Below are positions 16,291-22,804 of a DNA stretch of 22,804 nucleotides, in pieces. Within the stretch, counting starts at the first letter, position 1, and each line of letters starts with the position of its first letter. The position numbers and the translations under genes are program-made. Below the pieces are notes generated by a model, which was not told the origin of the DNA, searched no databases, and worked only from the letters and a program-made list of their open reading frames with translations. Source of the stretch: CBDUBU01 sp965365465 (GTDB taxonomy: Bacteria > Bacteroidota > Rhodothermia > Rhodothermales > DASSAV01); contig CBDUBU010000027.1 in assembly GCA_965365465.1 (NCBI GenBank), positions 1 through 22,804 of the forward strand, read 5' to 3'.

Positions 16291-17574
16291 CTATTTAAGC
16301 ATGATCTGTCCTCCGGTGACCGGAACAGCCTGCCCGGTTTCATAGGTCTGTTCTATCACATACAGTACCGCACGCGCCACATCCTCAATCTTGCACCCCC
16401 GCCCCAGGGGCGCCTTCTTCTCATAGAAACGGCGCACATCGTCTACCGTGGAGGCTCCGGGGACCTTGCCTGCATCCAGGTACTGCCGGAAAAGTCCCTT
16501 CTCCGGATCTGACCATAGTGGACCATCAAACAGATTGCCGGGACAGATGGCGTTCACTTTGATATTGTAGGGCGCCAGTTCGAGCGCAAAGCTCTGCGTG
16601 AGACCGATGCCGCCAAATTTGCTTCCTGCATACGCGAAATTTTTGTTGCTTCCAGCCAGACCCGACTTTGAGTTGATCTGGATAATATCACCGAACCATG
16701 TCTCGTCGAAAGCGTGCTGCACCTTCATGGGATGAGACGCATACTTGGCGCAGAGAAAGAAAGCAGTGTAGTTGACCCGATTGACGGCTTCGAACGTGGC
16801 AACGTCCATTTCATCCAGGCCGCCGGCGCGCAGTATTCCCGCATTGCTGATGATGATATCCAGTCCACCAAAAGCAAGCACGGTCTCTTCTAACATACGC
16901 CGCACGTCTTCTTCGTCCTTAACATCGGCCTTGAGCGCCATAAGCTGATCGGTCGGAAGCGATTCCGCAAGCGATACGAGATTATCCCGAACCTGTGCTT
17001 CATTCAGGTCTGCGAAAACGACGGAAGCGCCTTCATGGACCAGCGCTTCTCCAATCCCTTGCCCGAAACCTTGTGCGCCCCCGGTGATGATCACAATCCG
17101 TCCAGCGACTCTTCCCGAAGTTGCTTCCGGCGCTGAAAGCTCTACTCCTCCTGATATATCGTCTCCTGAAGCTTTTGAGTAGGCGGCCAGGACGGCATCA
17201 GCCTGGCTTTTTGTGGCGCCCCAGGCAAATATGCCTACTCTTTCCAGACAGACAACGTGGGGGAGGCCATCATTAGCCTGACGATAAAGGGCCATCTTCT
17301 GACGCAGGTGTGCATATTGTTCGTCGAGATTCTCGGCCCAGGGAATTTGAAGCGCCGCAGGTGCAGCGGCCCATCCTTCTCTCTTTCGACTTGCAGGGCA
17401 ACTCTCCTGAAAAAGCTCTGTCTCCGGCTGAACGCTTGTTGCCACAAAAGATCCGCCCTCGCCTCGCCGCAGCAGCATTCGGAGGGCAGGAGCAATACAC
17501 ACCGCGCGGCGGCGAGCCTCCCTTCCGGGTTCAGATTGCTGCGCGTAACCTATGTTTCCTGAAGGCATGGTCAT
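16291..17574 (-). CDS. Short-chain dehydrogenase with N-terminal class II aldolase-like extension
   Basis: 427 residues. The C-terminal 270 form a classical SDR: Rossmann motif TGGAQGFGQGIG at 164-175, NAG at 244-246, catalytic Ser near 302-304, Tyr315 and Lys319 in YAGSK, and the late VNAICPGN. Residues about 84-135 (DEQYAHLRQKM, PHVVCLERVGIFAWG, QADAVLAAYSKA) resemble the last part of the aldolase domain in RhaD-type aldolase/SDR bifunctional enzymes. The metal-binding aldolase core is absent, so only the dehydrogenase should be active. Residues 1-70 match nothing I recognise. It is first in the SDR-PHP-ADH operon, divergent from the DeoR gene. It probably oxidises a secondary alcohol of a sugar or polyol, such as sorbitol 6-phosphate-like substrates. 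The true start may lie inside the open frame. Confidence 0.85.
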   Translation of the reverse strand: MTMPSGNIGYAQQSEPGREARRRAVCIAPALRMLLRRGEGGSFVATSVQPETELFQESCPASRKREGWAAAPAALQIPWAENLDEQYAHLRQKMALYRQANDGLPHVVCLERVGIFAWGATKSQADAVLAAYSKASGDDISGGVELSAPEATSGRVAGRIVIITGGAQGFGQGIGEALVHEGASVVFADLNEAQVRDNLVSLAESLPTDQLMALKADVKDEEDVRRMLEETVLAFGGLDIIISNAGILRAGGLDEMDVATFEAVNRVNYTAFFLCAKYASHPMKVQHAFDETWFGDIIQINSKSGLAGSNKNFAYAGSKFGGIGLTQSFALELAPYNIKVNAICPGNLFDGPLWSDPEKGLFRQYLDAGKVPGASTVDDVRRFYEKKAPLGRGCKIEDVARAVLYVIEQTYETGQAVPVTGGQIMLK

Positions 17575-17709
17575 ACTGGATAATACAATCGAAAATCCTG
17601 CGGAGAATGAGTATAGTTCGAGTTTGACAGGAAAATCAATAAACTATTTCGTAAGATGCTGGAAAGCCTTCCGAAAGGCCAGGCGTAGCGCATCGAAAGA
17701 ACAAGCCCG
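17575..17709. promoter_or_regulatory. Divergent promoter/operator region between the SDR operon and the DeoR operon
   Basis: 135 bp, AT-richer than its flanks, separating two divergent operons, the expected place for DeoR binding. An inverted pair ATAGTT (17613-17618) and AACTAT (17642-17647) is present but short. A small hairpin (GCCTT 17666-17670, AAGGC 17675-17679) lies in the DeoR leader. No TAnnTTTG box was found on either strand, so promoter positions are not assigned. Confidence 0.4.
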
Positions 17710-18465
17710 ATGAACGGATTCCTTTCCAGAAGAGAACGTGAGATCATTGACCGGCTGGCCTCCAAGCGTATGCTGTCGGTAACCGAGTTGAGCCAGACGC
17801 TTAACGTTTCCGCTGTCACCGTACGAAATGACCTGAACAGCCTTGCAGAGAAAGGACTGATCCTGCGGACACGGGGTGGGGCAGTCCCCGCATTCCATCC
17901 GGAGTTGATCCGAAGACAGCGAGAACGCAGCGAACACAAACATCGCATAGCACAGGCTGCCGCTGCGCTTGTGGAAGATGGCGATACAATTATGATAGAG
18001 GCTGGCACAACCACGGCGCTGATTGCGCAGTATTTGCTTGGAAAGCGTGACATTCAGATCGTGACCAATTCCACCCTGGTACTTCCGCACGTTCGCACGA
18101 ATCCTGCCGCTCGCTTGACGGTGGTGGGCGGAGAATTTCGCCCGGCTACGGAATCTTTTGTCGGTCCTCTGGCGCTTGCCGCACTGGAGCGCTTCCACGT
18201 TCGGATTGCGTTTGTCGGAACGGACGGCTTTTCCGTGGAGGGCGGACTGACAACCCATCTGATCGAAGGAGCAGAGGTCGTGCGCAAAATGGCGGATCGC
18301 GCCGATGCAACGGTGCTGGTTGCCGATTCGTCCAAGCTGGGAAAGCGAGGCTTTGTGAGCGTGCTGCCTGTATCGGCTATCGATAAGCTCATTACAGATG
18401 CAGAGATGCCGGAGGCGGCAAAACTGCAATTGCAGGAAGCAAACGTAGAAGTACTCACGGTATAA
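17710..18465 (+). CDS. DeoR-family transcriptional regulator of sugar catabolism
   Basis: 251 residues, normal family length. The N-terminal DeoR helix-turn-helix (about 5-58) contains SRREREIIDRL, VTELSQTLNVSAVTVRNDL and the wing LRTRGGAV. The C-terminal DeoRC sensor (about 75-235) has EDGDTIMIEAGTTT, VTNS, VVGGEFRP, FVGTDGF and VADSSKLGKRGF, the positions that bind sugar phosphates in family members. It is first in an operon with E2 (24 bp gap) and E1, and divergent from SDR-PHP-ADH. It most likely represses both until a phosphorylated sugar intermediate appears. The inducer is unknown. Confidence 0.93.
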   Translation: MNGFLSRREREIIDRLASKRMLSVTELSQTLNVSAVTVRNDLNSLAEKGLILRTRGGAVPAFHPELIRRQRERSEHKHRIAQAAAALVEDGDTIMIEAGTTTALIAQYLLGKRDIQIVTNSTLVLPHVRTNPAARLTVVGGEFRPATESFVGPLALAALERFHVRIAFVGTDGFSVEGGLTTHLIEGAEVVRKMADRADATVLVADSSKLGKRGFVSVLPVSAIDKLITDAEMPEAAKLQLQEANVEVLTV

Positions 18466-18489
18466 CACGGATTAGAGGCACAATTACGT

Positions 18490-19737
18490 ATGGCAACCGA
18501 AGTTATCCTGCCGAGGCAGGGCCAGTCGGTAGAAACCTGCCTTATCCTGGAATGGAAGGCAACGGAAGGCGACTCCGTCCGGGAGGGCGATGTGCTCTGC
18601 GTCGTTGAGACGGACAAGGCGACGTTTGAGGTGGAAGCTACTGCCACGGGTTCCCTCCTGAAAACCTTTTATGCCGAAGGCCAGGATGCTCCGGTGCTGT
18701 CACGCATTGCGCTTATCGGCGCGCCGGGAGAAATCGCGCCGGAAATATCCGACTTGCCGGATGCTCCCTCTGAGCGCGAATCCACGCAAGCCGTCCCTGC
18801 TATCCGGAGCAACCACGATGCAGGGTCCATCCGGGCCGACAGCCATAGCGTCCGGATCTCTCCTCGTGCGCGTCGCATGGCGGAGGCTGAACAGGTTCAG
18901 ATCTCACTCGTTGCGGGAAGCGGCCCGCACGGGCGTATCATCGTCAGGGACATAGAGCATTTCCTGTCCGAGCGAGGCAAAACACACGGGCCGCAGGCGG
19001 CGCCTGCGCCGGAACCATCAGCAAAACCCGGCTTTTCCGCAGGCTTCGAGGACGTTCCGGTAAAGGGCATTCGTAAAGTGATCGCCGAGCGTATGCTACA
19101 GTCCGTGCAGGCGACGGCCCAGTACACCTTGCACGCTTCAGCGCCTGCGGAAGCCCTGCTCGCCTACCGGCAACGGCTCAAAGAGAGTCCCGAAACTTTC
19201 GACCTGCGCGACGTGTCGATCCATGACATGATTCTGTTTGCGACGACCCGGCTGCTCGGAAGCTCCCCTGAACTGAACGCCCACTACCTCGGAGACGTGA
19301 TCCGGCGGTTCCACGAGGTCCACCTCGGTTTTGCCGTCGATACGCCGCGTGGACTCATGGTTCCTGTTATCCGTGATGCCTCCCGGCGCTCGCTTCAGGC
19401 GCTTGCTGATGAGGCCAGACGGCTTCGCACGGCCTGCCTGGATGAGAAGATCTCCCCGGATGAATTGGGCGGCGCTACGTTCACGGTCTCAAACCTCGGC
19501 AGTCTCGGCATCGAACAGTTTACGCCGGTGCTGAACCCGCCACAGGCCGGCATTCTCGGCGTGGGCGCCATCGCCCTCAAACCGGTTCGCAGCGGCGGCG
19601 AGGTTGTTTTCAGAGATGCCATCAACCTGTCGCTGACGCTTAATCACCAGGCTGTTGATGGAGCACCGGGCGCCCGTTTTCTTCAACGCCTCGGCGCCAT
19701 GCTCGAACACTTCGATCTGCTCCCGGCCTCACGCTGA
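18490..19737 (+). CDS. 2-oxo acid dehydrogenase complex E2 (dihydrolipoyl acyltransferase)
   Basis: 415 residues. A single lipoyl domain (1-78) has the lipoylated Lys43 in ETDKA. A Pro/Ser linker leads to the peripheral subunit-binding domain at about 122-160 (RISPRARRMAE, GSGPHGRI), then a second linker rich in Ala/Pro. The catalytic domain (about 188-415) has the active-site His386 and Asp390 in NHQAVDG and the usual SNLG segment. It transfers an acyl group from E1 to CoA on a swinging lipoyl arm and forms the complex core. It precedes the fused E1 gene by 30 bp and follows the DeoR gene, so it belongs to a dedicated, sugar-regulated complex rather than the housekeeping pyruvate or 2-oxoglutarate complexes. 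E3 must come from elsewhere. Confidence 0.93.
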   Translation: MATEVILPRQGQSVETCLILEWKATEGDSVREGDVLCVVETDKATFEVEATATGSLLKTFYAEGQDAPVLSRIALIGAPGEIAPEISDLPDAPSERESTQAVPAIRSNHDAGSIRADSHSVRISPRARRMAEAEQVQISLVAGSGPHGRIIVRDIEHFLSERGKTHGPQAAPAPEPSAKPGFSAGFEDVPVKGIRKVIAERMLQSVQATAQYTLHASAPAEALLAYRQRLKESPETFDLRDVSIHDMILFATTRLLGSSPELNAHYLGDVIRRFHEVHLGFAVDTPRGLMVPVIRDASRRSLQALADEARRLRTACLDEKISPDELGGATFTVSNLGSLGIEQFTPVLNPPQAGILGVGAIALKPVRSGGEVVFRDAINLSLTLNHQAVDGAPGARFLQRLGAMLEHFDLLPASR

Positions 19738-19767
19738 GTATCACAACTACTACCTGCAAATACTACC

Positions 19768-22233
<2,466 letters not shown>

Positions 22234-22243
22234 ACGAAAGCGG

Positions 22244-22804
22244 CTACACCGCCCCTGCGCTGTCGCTGACGGCCGCTTCTGCCTGGGCAGACTGCTCCTT
22301 CAGGAATGCGTCCAGATTCTCCTTCGTTACCAGCGTGCTCCCGCTGTCGATGCGATCTTCGACAGGTTCGCCGTTCAGTACTCTGACTGCCTGCCGGACG
22401 CCTTCATAGCCCATGCGAAAAGGATTCTGAACGATCAGGGCTGTTATAGACCCGTCGCGAAGGCCCTCGATCTGACGTGGAGAGGCATCGAACCCGACCA
22501 GCACTACGTTGTCTGCCATGTTGCGCGCCCGGACGGCCTGCGCTGCGCCGAGCACGCTGGGTTCGTTGGCGGCAAAGATGGCATCCAGATCCGGATGAGC
22601 CGTCAGGATATCCTCGGTAACTGCCATTGCGCGTCCATAGTCGCTGTTGGAATACTGGGTGGCAGCCAGCTTCAGTCGGGGATGCTTTGCAATCCCTGCC
22701 TTGAAGCCCTGCTCCCGGTCATTTGATGTGGACGCGCCCGCGATGTACGGAATCAGCGCGATATCGCCCTCGCGAATGTGTTCGTTGAACATCGCGTCGT
22801 TTGC
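22244..22804 (-). CDS. Sugar ABC transporter substrate-binding protein (RbsB-like), N-terminus cut by window edge
   Basis: The minus frame is open to the window end (an internal ATG at 22792 is not the true start), giving 186 C-terminal residues. Features of type I periplasmic sugar-binding proteins: STSNDREQGF, the TEDILTAHPDLDAIFAANEP segment, VVLVGFDASPRQIEGLRDG, and the late QNPFRMGYEGVRQAV with TLVTKENLD. Signal peptide and first lobe lie outside. It would capture a pentose, hexose or polyol in the periplasm for an ABC importer whose other genes are not in view. It abuts the E1 gene tail-to-tail with 10 bp between, so there is no room for a separate terminator. Its position suggests it feeds the adjoining catabolic genes. 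Confidence 0.88.
   Translation of the reverse strand, partial: ANDAMFNEHIREGDIALIPYIAGASTSNDREQGFKAGIAKHPRLKLAATQYSNSDYGRAMAVTEDILTAHPDLDAIFAANEPSVLGAAQAVRARNMADNVVLVGFDASPRQIEGLRDGSITALIVQNPFRMGYEGVRQAVRVLNGEPVEDRIDSGSTLVTKENLDAFLKEQSAQAEAAVSDSAGAV

Noticed and set aside
17644..18468. Minus-strand open frame of 274 codons
   Set aside because: It is antisense to the DeoR regulator gene, which has full-length family features.

Overview
The window looks like chromosomal DNA from a member of the Bacteroidota/Rhodothermota side of the tree. The grounds are a clade II (Sec-type) nitrous oxide reductase next to a lipoprotein cytochrome c, a NagB-LmbE fusion of the kind known from Bacteroides, several genes without a clear Shine-Dalgarno sequence, and two TAnnTTTG boxes upstream of divergent genes. 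The placement is an inference from gene content; there is no rRNA, tRNA, integrase, transposase or CRISPR array here.

Left part (1-2845, minus strand): an apparent operon Rrf2 regulator - lipoprotein cytochrome c - nosZ, with nosZ running off the left edge before its CuA cysteines. This is the terminal, N2O-reducing step of denitrification with an Fe-S regulator in front of it. Next (3072-5665, minus strand) come a Tat-exported aldo/keto reductase, a 71-residue protein resembling the Acb2/Tad1 hairpin family, a small membrane protein and a SAM methyltransferase. On the plus strand follow an exported GH2 beta-galactosidase and a fold-type II PLP ammonia-lyase/racemase. These converge through a perfect 24-bp hairpin terminator on a NagB-like/LmbE-like fusion.

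Right part (12182-22804): the NagB-LmbE gene and an L-2-hydroxyglutarate oxidase gene diverge, each with a Bacteroidota-like -7 box upstream. Then comes a coherent catabolic locus. A minus-strand operon (SDR dehydrogenase with an aldolase-like extension - PHP-domain protein - zinc alcohol dehydrogenase) diverges from a plus-strand operon (DeoR regulator - 2-oxo acid dehydrogenase E2 - fused E1 alpha/beta). A sugar ABC transporter binding protein, cut by the right edge, converges on E1. I read this as uptake, stepwise oxidation and acyl-CoA-forming cleavage of an unidentified sugar, polyol or sugar acid under DeoR control. The substrate cannot be told from the sequence, and neither E3 nor a kinase is present.

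The most unusual points are: (1) a 74-bp, direct-repeat-bounded, GC-rich insertion that frameshifts the alcohol dehydrogenase and, read on the other strand, resembles part of an RCC1 repeat; (2) the Acb2/Tad1-like small protein; (3) the uncharacterised catabolic locus with an atypical fused E1; (4) a NagB-like domain in which the family's catalytic Asp is Ser.
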